From Haloferax prahovense DSM 18310 (lineage in GTDB: Archaea > Halobacteriota > Halobacteria > Halobacteriales > Haloferacaceae): a stretch of DNA of 64,000 nucleotides. Under the pieces are notes generated by a model. The model saw only the letters and a list, made by a program, of their open reading frames with translations, made no database searches and had not been told where the DNA came from. The stretch is from contig NZ_AOLG01000012.1 of assembly GCF_000336815.1 (NCBI RefSeq), forward strand, positions 17,261-81,260. The letters are read 5' to 3'. Numbering within the stretch: position 1 is the first letter of the stretch; each line of letters opens with the position of its first letter. Both the position numbers and the translations under genes were made by a program. Of this stretch, positions 7,693-15,478 are shown piece after piece.

Positions 7693-8640
7693 TTATTCGT
7701 ACTCGGCGCGGAGTTCTTCGGCGAGTTCCTCGGCCGCGCGGCGGACGGCCTCGTCGCTCGACCCGTCGGGCTCCCAGCCGAGCGCGGAGAGCTTCTCGAT
7801 GGAGAGGCGCATCTTCGGCACGTCGCCGGTCCAGCCGCGGTCGCCGCCGGTGTACTCGAACTCGGGGTCGAGGTCCAGCACGTCGGCGACGATGTTGGCG
7901 ATGGTCGTCACCGAGGTGGTCGTCCGCGTGCCGAGGTTGTAGACGTTGTAGTCGCGGTCGGCGTGCTCGACGATGTGGCACATCGCGTCGATGCAGTCCT
8001 CGACGTGGAGGTAGGACTTCTCCTGCCGGCCGTCGCCGAGGATTTCGAGTGTCTCGGGGTCTTCGAGGAGCTTCTCGATGAAGTCGGGGATGACGTTGCC
8101 GCGCTGGTTCGGGCCGACGATGTTGGCGAAGCGGTACATGTAGACCGTGACGTCGTAGGAGTGGGCGAACGTCGACAAGAGGCCCTCGTCGGCGAGTTTG
8201 GAGGAGCCGTAGATGCTGATGGGTTCGAGCGGCGCGTAGTCCTCGGGCGTCGGCCGCGGGGCCTCGCCGTAAATCGTCGACGACGAGGTAAAGGAGATGT
8301 TCGACACGCCGACCTCCTGCATCCGTTCGAGGATGTTGTAGGTCATCTCGGTGTTCTCCTCGAACAGCTGGCGGGGGTTGCCGTAGTTCGTGTCCGTGTA
8401 GGCCGCGAAGTGGAAGACGATGTCGAGGTCCTCGGTGACGGCCTCGGCGACGTCGTCGGGGTCGGTCATGTCGGCCTGTACGAACTCGACGCCGTCGGGG
8501 ACCTGCTCGCGGTCTCCCTTCGAGAGGTCGTCGGCGACGACCACGTGGTTGTCCTCGGAGAGGCGCGCGGCGAGGTGAGACCCGACGAGTCCTGCGCCCC
8601 CGGTCACGAGGACGCGCTTGTCGGAGAGTTCCAGCGACAT
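7693..8640 (-). CDS. NAD-dependent epimerase/dehydratase (extended SDR, GalE-like)
   Basis: This 315-residue protein has the N-terminal nucleotide-binding glycine motif VTGGAGLVGSHLA and the catalytic YGSSK with the upstream serines FTSSSTIYGEAPRP. It also has the substrate-site segment RFANIVGPNQRGNVIPDFI. These are the marks of nucleotide-sugar 4-epimerases and 4,6-dehydratases. The probable substrate is a UDP- or dTDP-sugar used for glycan or lipid glycosylation, but it is not defined by sequence. The two glycosyltransferases about 2-4 kb upstream may be functional partners. Confidence 0.88.
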   Translation of the reverse strand: MSLELSDKRVLVTGGAGLVGSHLAARLSEDNHVVVADDLSKGDREQVPDGVEFVQADMTDPDDVAEAVTEDLDIVFHFAAYTDTNYGNPRQLFEENTEMTYNILERMQEVGVSNISFTSSSTIYGEAPRPTPEDYAPLEPISIYGSSKLADEGLLSTFAHSYDVTVYMYRFANIVGPNQRGNVIPDFIEKLLEDPETLEILGDGRQEKSYLHVEDCIDAMCHIVEHADRDYNVYNLGTRTTTSVTTIANIVADVLDLDPEFEYTGGDRGWTGDVPKMRLSIEKLSALGWEPDGSSDEAVRRAAEELAEELRAEYE

Positions 8641-8713
8641 GGCTCAGATGATTCGACCGAGTGATAAGTCCGTTTCCCCTCCGGGCCGCGGCCGGGCGTC
8701 GGTGACGTCCGCG

Positions 8714-9613
8714 CTACCGGGACCACGAGAGTCCGGTCAGGTCCTCGCTCAGCCGCCACAGCTCCCGGACGTGTTCGGGGTCCGTCGCCGCGGCCGACGG
8801 CTCGGCCGGCGCGCAGTCGGAGAAGTAGGTCCCGGTCACTCCCGCGACGGCCGGCGACGCGGCGAGGTAGACGGTCGTGTCGGCGGCCGTCGCTGGCGTA
8901 TCCGCGAAGCCGCCGACGAGTCGGCGCGGGAGTCGGGAGAGCAGGCCGACCCCGGTGCGGACGGGGAGCGAGGCGTCGCGCCACAGGCCGCTCGACGGGA
9001 CGAAGCCGGGGTGACAGCAGTTCGCGGTCGGGCCGTCGAGCCTGTCGGCGAGGCCGGCGGTGAAGAGGACGTTTGCCAGTTTCGATCGAGCGTAGGCGTC
9101 GAGGCCGTCGTAGTCATCGAGACCCGTCGCGTCGAGCGGGCCCTCGAATCGGCGGTGGACTTCCGAGGAGACGGTGACGACGCGGCCGTCGTCGGGGAGC
9201 AGGTCGCGGAGCCCGTGTGTGAGGACGAACGGCGCGAGGTGGTTGACGGCGAACGTCTTCTCCACGCCGTCGGCGGTCAGTTCGCCCGTCGAGAAGTGCG
9301 CGCCGGCGTTGTTGACGAGTACGTCCACGCGGTCGGTCCGGTCGCGGACCGCCGCCGCGAGGCGGCGCACGGTGTCCTGTTCGGCGAGGTCGGCGCGAAA
9401 GAAGACCGCGTCGCCCCCGGCGTCTTCCACGGCCGCGGCGACGGTCCGACCCGCGTCCCGGTCGCGGCCGTGGACGAAGACGGTCGCACCGAGTCGGCCG
9501 AGAGCGAGCGCGGTCTCGCGGCCGACGCCGGAGGTCGCGCCGGTCACCAGCGCAGTTCGGTTCGACAGGTCGGCGCGCTCGACGCCCGCGCCGACTTCCG
9601 GGCGGTGGTTCAT
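8714..9613 (-). CDS. Short-chain dehydrogenase/reductase
   Basis: This 299-residue classical SDR has the cofactor motif TGATSGVGRETALALG at about residues 23-38, DVLVNNAGAHF at about 98, catalytic Ser in VVTVSSEVH, and YARSKLANVLF (Tyr-x3-Lys). The layout resembles the retinol dehydrogenase/WW-domain oxidoreductase-like SDRs common in haloarchaea. The frame is open far upstream of 9613, but MNHRPEVGAG is the first start that fits the family. Its substrate is unknown. Confidence 0.88.
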   Translation of the reverse strand: MNHRPEVGAGVERADLSNRTALVTGATSGVGRETALALGRLGATVFVHGRDRDAGRTVAAAVEDAGGDAVFFRADLAEQDTVRRLAAAVRDRTDRVDVLVNNAGAHFSTGELTADGVEKTFAVNHLAPFVLTHGLRDLLPDDGRVVTVSSEVHRRFEGPLDATGLDDYDGLDAYARSKLANVLFTAGLADRLDGPTANCCHPGFVPSSGLWRDASLPVRTGVGLLSRLPRRLVGGFADTPATAADTTVYLAASPAVAGVTGTYFSDCAPAEPSAAATDPEHVRELWRLSEDLTGLSWSR

Positions 9614-9757
9614 GCGTACGTCTGCGGCGGGAGCGTAGATAAATCTCGACCGCGGGGACAGGTAGACGAACGGACAGATGGACGAACGGACAAGGGACCG
9701 CCGCGCCGCCGCCCGCGTTCCGAAAGCACCACTTTCCCCCACCGTCTTCGGAGAGAC

Positions 9758-10300
9758 ATGCACAACGAACCCGAGGTCGCCGTCCTCCGGTACGGACACC
9801 GGCCGGGGCGCGACGACCGGATGACGACGCACGTCGGCCTGACGGCCCGCGCGCTCGGCGCTGACCGGGTCATCCTCCCGGACAACGCCGGCCACTCGAT
9901 GGAGACCGTCGAGGACATCACGGGCCGGTTCGGCGGCCCCTTCGAGGGCGAACTCACCGAGGCGCTCAACGGCGTCATCCGCAACTGGGAGGGTAAGGTC
10001 GTCCACCTCACGATGTACGGCGAGCGCGTTCAGGACGTGGAGGCCGACATCCGCGAGGCGCACGCCGAAGAACCGCTTCTCGTCGTCGTCGGCGGGGAGA
10101 AGGTCCCCTTCGAGGTGTACGAGGGGGCGGACTGGAACGTCGGCGTCACGAACCAGCCGCACTCGGAGGTCGCCGGCCTCGCGGTGTTCCTCGACCGCCT
10201 GTTCGACGGGCGCGAGCTCGACCGCGAGTGGGAGGACGCCGAAAACCGGGTCGTCCCGATGGCGACGGGCAAGAAAGTCGTACCGGCCGACGAGGAGTAA
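9758..10300 (+). CDS. trm56: tRNA (cytidine(56)-2'-O)-methyltransferase (aTrm56)
   Basis: This 180-residue protein matches the archaeal SPOUT methyltransferase aTrm56, which methylates the ribose of C56 in the T loop of all tRNAs. Visible features are the N-terminal EVAVLRYGHRPGRDDRMTTHVGLTAR signature (in parts RYGHRPGRDDR and THVGLTARA), the VVVGGEKVPFEVYE knot region and the VGVTNQPHSEVAGLA SAM-binding loop. The start is the ATG at 9758. It lies just upstream of tfe, another information-processing gene. Confidence 0.94.
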   Translation: MHNEPEVAVLRYGHRPGRDDRMTTHVGLTARALGADRVILPDNAGHSMETVEDITGRFGGPFEGELTEALNGVIRNWEGKVVHLTMYGERVQDVEADIREAHAEEPLLVVVGGEKVPFEVYEGADWNVGVTNQPHSEVAGLAVFLDRLFDGRELDREWEDAENRVVPMATGKKVVPADEE

Positions 10301-10357
10301 TCGGACGCGTCGGCGCGCCCGCCGGCGGTTCTCCGCTGCCCGGGAGTAATAAGACTT

Positions 10358-10378
10358 AATGGCGTTCCTGACGCCATT
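10358..10378. promoter_or_regulatory. 8-bp inverted repeat between TATA and start of tfe
   Basis: AATGGCGT (10358-10365) and ACGCCATT (10371-10378) form a perfect dyad with a 5-nt spacer. It lies just after a TATA-like TAATAAG (10347-10353) and 7 nt before the tfe start codon. That placement, over the predicted transcription start, fits an operator or a short 5' hairpin controlling tfe. Function is inferred from position only. Confidence 0.6.
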
Positions 10379-10385
10379 TCGCACA

Positions 10386-10916
10386 ATGGCTTTTGAGGAG
10401 TTACTGAACGACCCTGTTATCCAGAAGTACCTCCACGAGTTGGTTGGGCCCACTGGGATGCCGGTCGCGGCGGCACCCCCGGACGGCGAGGTCACCGACG
10501 AGGAACTCGCCGAGGAACTGCGGCTCGAGCTCAACGACGTGCGCCGTGCGCTCTTTATCCTCTACGAGAACGACCTCGCGTCGTATCGTCGCGTCCGCGA
10601 CGAGGATTCCGGCTGGCTCACCTACCTCTGGACGTTCCACTACGAAAACATCCCCGAGAACCTCGAAGAGGAGATGTACCGCCTCCTCGAGGCGCTCGAG
10701 GAACGACTCGACTACGAGCGCGACCACGAGTTCTACCTCTCGGAGCCCGCCGGCATCCGCTTCGAGTTCTCCGAGGCGATGGAGCTCGGCTTCCAGTGCC
10801 CCGAGACCGGTGCGCCCCTCGAACCGATGGACAACGACGACCTCGTCGACGCGATGGAACGACGCATCGAAGAGCTTCGAGACGAGCTCAACGTCGAAGT
10901 GACGGGGACGAACTGA
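10386..10916 (+). CDS. tfe: Transcription initiation factor TFE (TFIIE alpha homologue)
   Basis: This 176-residue protein has the N-terminal winged helix (AFEELLNDPVIQKYL; TDEELAEELRLELNDVRRAL; LYENDLASYRR). It continues with the linker helix and a zinc-ribbon-shaped region ending in EAMELGFQCPETGAPLEP. TFE helps open the promoter with RNA polymerase, TBP and TFB. Oddly, three of the four zinc cysteines are replaced (Ser119, Ala122 and Thr141) and only Cys138 remains. It directly abuts the DUF2110 gene (TGA then ATG), so the two form an operon. An inverted repeat sits at the promoter. Confidence 0.95.
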   Translation: MAFEELLNDPVIQKYLHELVGPTGMPVAAAPPDGEVTDEELAEELRLELNDVRRALFILYENDLASYRRVRDEDSGWLTYLWTFHYENIPENLEEEMYRLLEALEERLDYERDHEFYLSEPAGIRFEFSEAMELGFQCPETGAPLEPMDNDDLVDAMERRIEELRDELNVEVTGTN

Positions 10917-11594
10917 ATGGTCGTTCTCGCAACGAAGTGCTACATCGACGGTGACGCCCGCGACCGCGCGCTCGACAGCCTCACCTCGCTCGTCGCCAAC
11001 GATATCGGCGACCTCGACGTGGAGTACGACATCGGCGTCCGCGACGACGACTTCATCTCCGTGACGGTCTCCGGCGATGACGAGACGGTCGCGCGCAACG
11101 TCCTCCGCGAGGAGTGGGGCGAAGTCACGCCGCACCTCTCGGCCGGTGAGACCTACGTCGGCACGCTCGAACACTGGGACGACGACGGCTTCGTCCTCGA
11201 CGCCGGCATCGAGGTGCGCATCCCGACCGAGGAACTCGGCCTCGGGCGCGGCTCCGCGACCCAGATTCGCGACCGCTTCGGCCTCGTCCAGCACATGCCG
11301 CTGACGTTCGTCTACGGCGGCGACGACGAGCCCTCGCGGCTGGCCGACGAGCAGGTCGACCGCCTCTACGACTGGACCCGCGGCAGCGGTCGCGTCAACG
11401 TCAACAGCGCGACCCGCGGCGAGGTCCGCGCAACGGTCAACCGCGCCGGTCACGCGAAGGACATCGTGACCGTCGAGCGCCTCGGCCTCCTCGAACAGAG
11501 CATCGTCTGCCGGGACGAGACCGACCCGCCGGGCCTCCTCGCCAGCATCGGCTCGTACCTGCCGGCCGAACTGAAGTGCGTCATCGGCCAGTAA
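10917..11594 (+). CDS. DUF2110 family protein, cotranscribed with tfe
   Basis: This 225-residue protein matches the archaeal DUF2110 family. It starts VVLATKCYIDGDARDRAL and has a repeated beta-rich middle (VGTLEHWDDDGFVLDAGIEV) and a C-terminal RLGLLEQSIVCRDETDPPG followed by a short hydrophobic stretch. The function is unknown. Zero spacing from tfe suggests a link with transcription. No catalytic motif is evident. The short tail IGSYLPAELKCVIGQ is not long enough to be a clear membrane helix. Confidence 0.85.
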   Translation: MVVLATKCYIDGDARDRALDSLTSLVANDIGDLDVEYDIGVRDDDFISVTVSGDDETVARNVLREEWGEVTPHLSAGETYVGTLEHWDDDGFVLDAGIEVRIPTEELGLGRGSATQIRDRFGLVQHMPLTFVYGGDDEPSRLADEQVDRLYDWTRGSGRVNVNSATRGEVRATVNRAGHAKDIVTVERLGLLEQSIVCRDETDPPGLLASIGSYLPAELKCVIGQ

Positions 11595-11598
11595 GACG

Positions 11599-12354
11599 AT
11601 GAACAGGCGACTCCTCGTCGGTATCGCCGCGCTCGCCCTCCTCCTCGTGACCGCCGGCTGTCTCGGCGGCACCTCCAGCGTCTCGAACGACCGGCTCGAC
11701 GCCGCGCCCGACGGCGAGTACGCGTGGACCGCCGAGACGGACGCGCACATCACCGTCCAGGACAACGGCCGGTTCCGCGCGGTCTACGAGATGAACGGCT
11801 CGTTCGTCGAACTCTACCGGTTCGACGGCTTCGGCAGTCGGACGCCGCTTCCGGTCGAGGCGGTCCGCTACCGCTACGAAAACGGGACCGTCATCAACGG
11901 GACCGAACTGAAGGCCCGCGGCGGCGACGTGACCCAGAACGACCGCATCACGAACGTCACGCTCCCCGCGGACGCCGGGAGCGCCGGCAAAATCGCGTTC
12001 AGTTCGTCGTCCTCGCCGAAGCGGTTCTCGCTTCCCGTCTTCGTCGAGGGGAGCTACGAGGTCGTCCTGCCCGCCGACCGCCGCGTCGACTTCCCGATAT
12101 TCGGGGCGGTTCGGCCGTCCGGCTACGACACCGAGGTCATCGACGACCGGGTCCACATCCGGTGGCCCGAGGTGACCGACGGGAACGTCGTCGTGCAGTT
12201 CTACCTCCAGCGCGACCTCGGTATCTTCGCGGCCGTCGCCGCCGTCTCGGTGCTCGTCGGCGGCGCGGGGATACTCTACTACCGCCGGCAGATTCAGGCG
12301 CTTCGCGACCGCCGACAGGAACTCGGCTTGGACGTCGAAGACGACGACCGCTGA
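11599..12354 (+). CDS. Haloarchaeal membrane lipoprotein (DUF5803-like)
   Basis: This 251-residue protein has a Sec-type signal with a lipobox (LLLVTAGC) ending at about residue 21, an extracytoplasmic beta-rich domain with several N-x-S/T sites, and one C-terminal membrane helix (about residues 209-230). A basic and acidic cytoplasmic tail (RQIQALRDRRQEL) follows. The topology resembles haloarchaeal proteins now grouped as DUF5803, whose role is unknown. It begins 4 nt after the DUF2110 stop and may be the third gene of the tfe operon. Confidence 0.8.
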   Translation: MNRRLLVGIAALALLLVTAGCLGGTSSVSNDRLDAAPDGEYAWTAETDAHITVQDNGRFRAVYEMNGSFVELYRFDGFGSRTPLPVEAVRYRYENGTVINGTELKARGGDVTQNDRITNVTLPADAGSAGKIAFSSSSSPKRFSLPVFVEGSYEVVLPADRRVDFPIFGAVRPSGYDTEVIDDRVHIRWPEVTDGNVVVQFYLQRDLGIFAAVAAVSVLVGGAGILYYRRQIQALRDRRQELGLDVEDDDR

Positions 12355-12410
12355 CGGCCGCCCGAGAGACGCGGCGTCGGTCGCCCGGCTCGGTTCGCCG
12401 GTGTGAACGC

Positions 12411-12416
12411 TTTTTT
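12411..12416 (+). terminator. Oligo-T terminator
   Basis: A run of six T follows a GC-rich stretch about 57 nt after the stop of the lipoprotein gene and before the next ATG at 12442. It probably ends the tfe-DUF2110-lipoprotein transcript. Confidence 0.5.
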
Positions 12417-12441
12417 GCCTCGCAGCCCGCTACCTCGGGAT

Positions 12442-13134
12442 ATGCAAGTCGCCGTGGTCACCGTCGGGGACGAACTCCTCGCCGGCGACACCGTCAACAC
12501 GAACGCCGCGTGGTTGTGCACGGAACTGACAGAGCGGGGCGTCTCCGTCGAGCGCGTGACGACGGTCCCCGACCGCGTCGCCGACATCGCCCGCGTGGTA
12601 AACGAATACCACGCCGAGTACGACGCCGTCGTCGTCACTGGCGGGCTTGGGCCGACCCACGACGACGTGACGATGGAGGCCGTTGCGGCCGCGTTCGGGC
12701 GCTCTCTGGAGCGGAACCCCGACGCCGAGGAGTGGCTGGAGACGAACGGCGGCTACTCCGCGGCGGACCTCGTGGAGGGAACGACCGACCTTCCTGCGGG
12801 GTCGCGGATGCTCCCGAACGACGAGGGCGTCGCGCCCGGCGCGGTCGTCGGTTCGGTGTACGTGCTCCCCGGCGTCCCCGGCGAGATGAAAGCCATGTTC
12901 GCCCGCGTCGCCGACGAGTTCGCCGGCGAGCGGACCCACGTCCGGTTCGTCCACACGTCGGAGCCCGAAAGCTCGCTCATCGAGCGGTTCGAGGCCGTCC
13001 AATCGGAGTTCGACGTGACCGTCGGGAGCTACCCCGGCGACCACGTCAGAATCAAACTCGCCGGGGCCGACGAGGAGACCGTCGAATCGGCGGCCGCGTG
13101 GCTCGAAGCGCGAGTCGAGTCGTACGAAGAATAG
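12442..13134 (+). CDS. MoaB/CinA-type molybdopterin-binding domain protein
   Basis: This 230-residue protein starts MQVAVVTVGDELLAGDTVNT, the signature of the CinA N-terminal/MoaB-MogA domain. It carries VVVTGGLGPTHDDVTMEAVA, YVLPGVPGEMKAMF and a terminal VGSYPGDHVRIKLAG. Full CinA proteins carry an extra C-terminal nicotinamide-nucleotide amidase domain, which is absent here. The protein may bind molybdopterin or act on nucleotide cofactors, but it remains functionally unassigned. The ATG at 12442 is preferred because an in-frame start at 12403 precedes the conserved beginning. Confidence 0.87.
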   Translation: MQVAVVTVGDELLAGDTVNTNAAWLCTELTERGVSVERVTTVPDRVADIARVVNEYHAEYDAVVVTGGLGPTHDDVTMEAVAAAFGRSLERNPDAEEWLETNGGYSAADLVEGTTDLPAGSRMLPNDEGVAPGAVVGSVYVLPGVPGEMKAMFARVADEFAGERTHVRFVHTSEPESSLIERFEAVQSEFDVTVGSYPGDHVRIKLAGADEETVESAAAWLEARVESYEE

Positions 13135-13152
13135 GGTCGGTCGGCCGACGGG

Positions 13153-13266
13153 TCAGCGCTGGAGGTACCAGAGCCACCCGGCGGTCATGAGAATACCCAC
13201 GAGAAGCACGGTCGCGGCCGTCTCCGAGGTCGGCAGCACCTGTCCGGCGGATTCTAACGGAATCAT
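13153..13266 (-). CDS. 37-residue single-pass membrane protein
   Basis: A very short ORF starting MIPLESAGQVLPTSETA has one membrane helix (ATVLLVGILMTAGWLWY) and ends in LQR. On the minus strand a TTTAAC element precedes the ATG at about the right distance for a leaderless transcript. The size and layout resemble conserved haloarchaeal mini-membrane proteins. Function is unknown, and a frame extended upstream to 13368 looks non-coding. Confidence 0.6.
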   Translation of the reverse strand: MIPLESAGQVLPTSETAATVLLVGILMTAGWLWYLQR

Positions 13267-13440
13267 GGATGACAATTGCTCGGTCCCCTTGTTAAACGGT
13301 GAGGTTCCGGCGACGGTCGGTGCGGGCTGAACGTCGCCACCGAGGTCGACGCGCGCTGCCCGCGGCACCGTCGCTCGCGGCGGGCGGTTCGGCCGCCGGT
13401 TACCGCGTCGCTTTTCCCCCGGGCGCGGGTTCGTTCAGTC

Positions 13441-14505
13441 ATGCGAATCGGTGTCGTCGTCAACCCCGTCGCGGGGATGGGCGGCCGGGTCGGCCTGAAG
13501 GGAACCGACGGGAAAGTCGCGGAGGCCAGAGCGCGCGGCGCGGAGCCGCGGTCGCCGGAGCGGGCGCGACGGGCGCTCTCGCGGCTCTTCGAGGCTGTCC
13601 CCGAGACAGAACTGCTCGCGTGGGGCGGGGAGATGGGCGCGTCGGCCGCCCGAGATGCCGGGTTCGACCCCGACGTGCTCGGCGAGCCGTCCGGCGGCGA
13701 GACGAGCGCGGCCGACACGGTCGCCGCCGTCGAGTCGTTTGTCGCCGCCGACGCGGACCTCGTGTTGTTCGTCGGCGGCGACGGGACCGCCGCCGACGTG
13801 GCCGAGGCGCTCGACGGCACCGACGTCCCGATGCTCGGCGTCCCCGCGGGCGTGAAGGTCTACTCCTCCGTTTTCGCCGTCTCGCCGGAGGACGCCGCCC
13901 ACGTCGTCACCTCGTTCGAGCGGACCGAAGCCCGCGAGGTCATGGACATCGACGAGGACGACTACCGCGCCGGCGAGGTCAGGCCGGAGCTTCGGGCGGT
14001 CGCGCACGTTCCCGTCGCCGAGGACCTCCAGTCGTCGAAACAGACCGGCGGCGGAACCGTCGAGGCGCTCGCTGCGGGCGTCGCCGACGACATCCGGGCG
14101 ACGGCGGGCGTCACCTACGTCCTCGGCCCCGGGAGCACCGTCGGCGCGGTGAAAGCCGAGTTGGGTATCGACGGGTCGCCGCTGGGCGTCGACATCTACC
14201 GCGACGGCGAGGTACTCGCCCGCGACGCGACCGAAGCCGAGATTCTGGCGAGCCTCGGCGAGGAGAACGTCATCGTCGTCACGCCAATCGGCGGACAGGG
14301 GTTCGTCTTCGGCCGCGGCAACCCTCAACTCTCTCCCGACGTGATTCGCCGCTGCGACGTGTCGGTCGTCGCTTCGCGGTCGAAACTCGACGCGATTCCG
14401 GTCCTTCGGGTCGACACCGACGACCCGGACCTCGACGCGGACCTCCGCGGGTGGACGAAAGTCCGCGTGGGTCGCGTCGAGCGGCGGATGATGAAAATCG
14501 AGTGA
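13441..14505 (+). CDS. ATP-NAD kinase family protein
   Basis: This 354-residue protein begins MRIGVVVNPVAGMGGRVGLKG and carries the diagnostic GGDGT (VLFVGGDGTAADVAEAL, about residue 105). A further ITPIGGQGFVFGRGNPQLSP-like segment (VTPIGGQGFVFG) lies at about 280. These place it in the ATP-NAD/AcoX kinase family, but the longer N-terminal region sets it apart from the canonical NadK. It may phosphorylate NAD or a related acetoin-type substrate. It is a single gene followed by a convergent AhpD-like gene. Confidence 0.85.
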   Translation: MRIGVVVNPVAGMGGRVGLKGTDGKVAEARARGAEPRSPERARRALSRLFEAVPETELLAWGGEMGASAARDAGFDPDVLGEPSGGETSAADTVAAVESFVAADADLVLFVGGDGTAADVAEALDGTDVPMLGVPAGVKVYSSVFAVSPEDAAHVVTSFERTEAREVMDIDEDDYRAGEVRPELRAVAHVPVAEDLQSSKQTGGGTVEALAAGVADDIRATAGVTYVLGPGSTVGAVKAELGIDGSPLGVDIYRDGEVLARDATEAEILASLGEENVIVVTPIGGQGFVFGRGNPQLSPDVIRRCDVSVVASRSKLDAIPVLRVDTDDPDLDADLRGWTKVRVGRVERRMMKIE

Positions 14506-14640
14506 GCGTCGCCGTCGAACTACTCAGTTGCGGTCGCTTGGTGCGCTGTACTGACCAGGGGCGCAGGCCGGTCGTGACCGACTCGACGCGCCGCGCCAAC
14601 AGAAAAATCGAGCGGGAGAACGCTCCCGTCGGCCGTCTCG

Positions 14641-15042
14641 TCAGTCGTCTGCCGGTGCCTGTTGTTGCGTGATGTACTCGACGATTTCGTCCGTTTCAGC
14701 CTTGAATTCGTCGAGGTCGGTCTCGTTCCCGTGGAGAATCGTCGAGAAGTACTTGGTGTCGGCGGCGAGGTTGACGGTTTCCCGGAGTTCGTCGTCTGTG
14801 ACGCCGCTCAACCGAGCCTCTTCCTTGTGGAAGTAGGTACAGAACGGACAGTTGGTGGCGGCCGCGACGCCGACCCCGATGAGCGCTTTCTCTCTCGCGG
14901 ACAGTTCGGTGTTCTCGCCCAGATTGAGGTCGCGGAAGAGCCCCCAACTGTGTTCGCTCGCCGGTTCTGCCAAGTTCTCCATCCAACCCGGGACTTGACC
15001 GAGCATTCCCTCCATCTCTTGTTGTGTGGCTTTCGATACCAT
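14641..15042 (-). CDS. Carboxymuconolactone decarboxylase/AhpD-like protein
   Basis: This 133-residue all-helical protein has the AhpD/CMD core with the redox motif NCPFCTYFHKEEARLSG (CxxC plus downstream His) and ELSAREKALIGVGVAAAT before it. Such proteins act as alkylhydroperoxidase partners or as carboxymuconolactone decarboxylases. The CxxC and His favour a thiol peroxidase-type role. Upstream on its coding strand a TATA-like TTATACT lies in an A/T-rich region. A distant relative lies at 62543-63124. Confidence 0.85.
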   Translation of the reverse strand: MVSKATQQEMEGMLGQVPGWMENLAEPASEHSWGLFRDLNLGENTELSAREKALIGVGVAAATNCPFCTYFHKEEARLSGVTDDELRETVNLAADTKYFSTILHGNETDLDEFKAETDEIVEYITQQQAPADD

Positions 15043-15478
15043 GTGTTACCCACCCTGAACCTCCGAAGCCCAATGCGGCAGGGAGGTGTGTTAGTATAAC
15101 GTATCAGAATGGTAAAGTTATATATTAACTAGAAATGTATAATCTGACCGTATCGACGACGTTCCGCGGAACTGCGCAGTTAATACGCTGCTTTACCGGA
15201 CGTTCATCCCGAAAAAGGTGAACCGACGTTCACCTCCTCTGAACACATCCTCCGCCTGCGTCGCGTCGAATTCCGCAAAGCTGAGCCACTTCACCGGACC
15301 GACCGAGAGATACGCAGTCTCTCGGAACAGGCGGTGCCCGACGAGGTCCCTCTCACTCGAATTCGGACGACGTGAATGATTTAATATTTGGGACCGTGTG
15401 CAATGAGACCCACTACCCATTATTCATGGAGGGTGTAATATAGTGAGATTTAAGGTCATTGGATGGGTTCTGACTGGC
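15043..15478. other. A/T-rich intergenic region with two stem-loops and divergent promoters
   Basis: About 435 nt separate the AhpD-like gene (minus) from the AbrB-PhoU regulator (plus). The stretch is clearly more A/T-rich than the genome around it (for example 15110-15146). It holds two perfect hairpin-type repeats: AGGTGAAC/GTTCACCT at 15216-15235 with a 4-nt loop, and CCGAGAGA/TCTCTCGG at 15303-15325 with a 7-nt loop. TATA-like sites lie at about 15380 and 15436. A 75-codon minus-strand frame here is Arg/Ser-rich and unlike acidic haloarchaeal proteins, so I do not call it. Confidence 0.55.

Noticed and set aside
8714-10534. 606-codon fused frame covering the SDR and the trm56 region
   Set aside because: Only the part up to 9613 matches an SDR; the remainder is antisense to trm56 and tfe and has no domain.
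15193-15420. 75-codon minus-strand frame in the A/T-rich gap
   Set aside because: It is basic and Ser/Arg-rich, lacks the acidity of neighbours, has no recognised domain, and contains both hairpins of the region.
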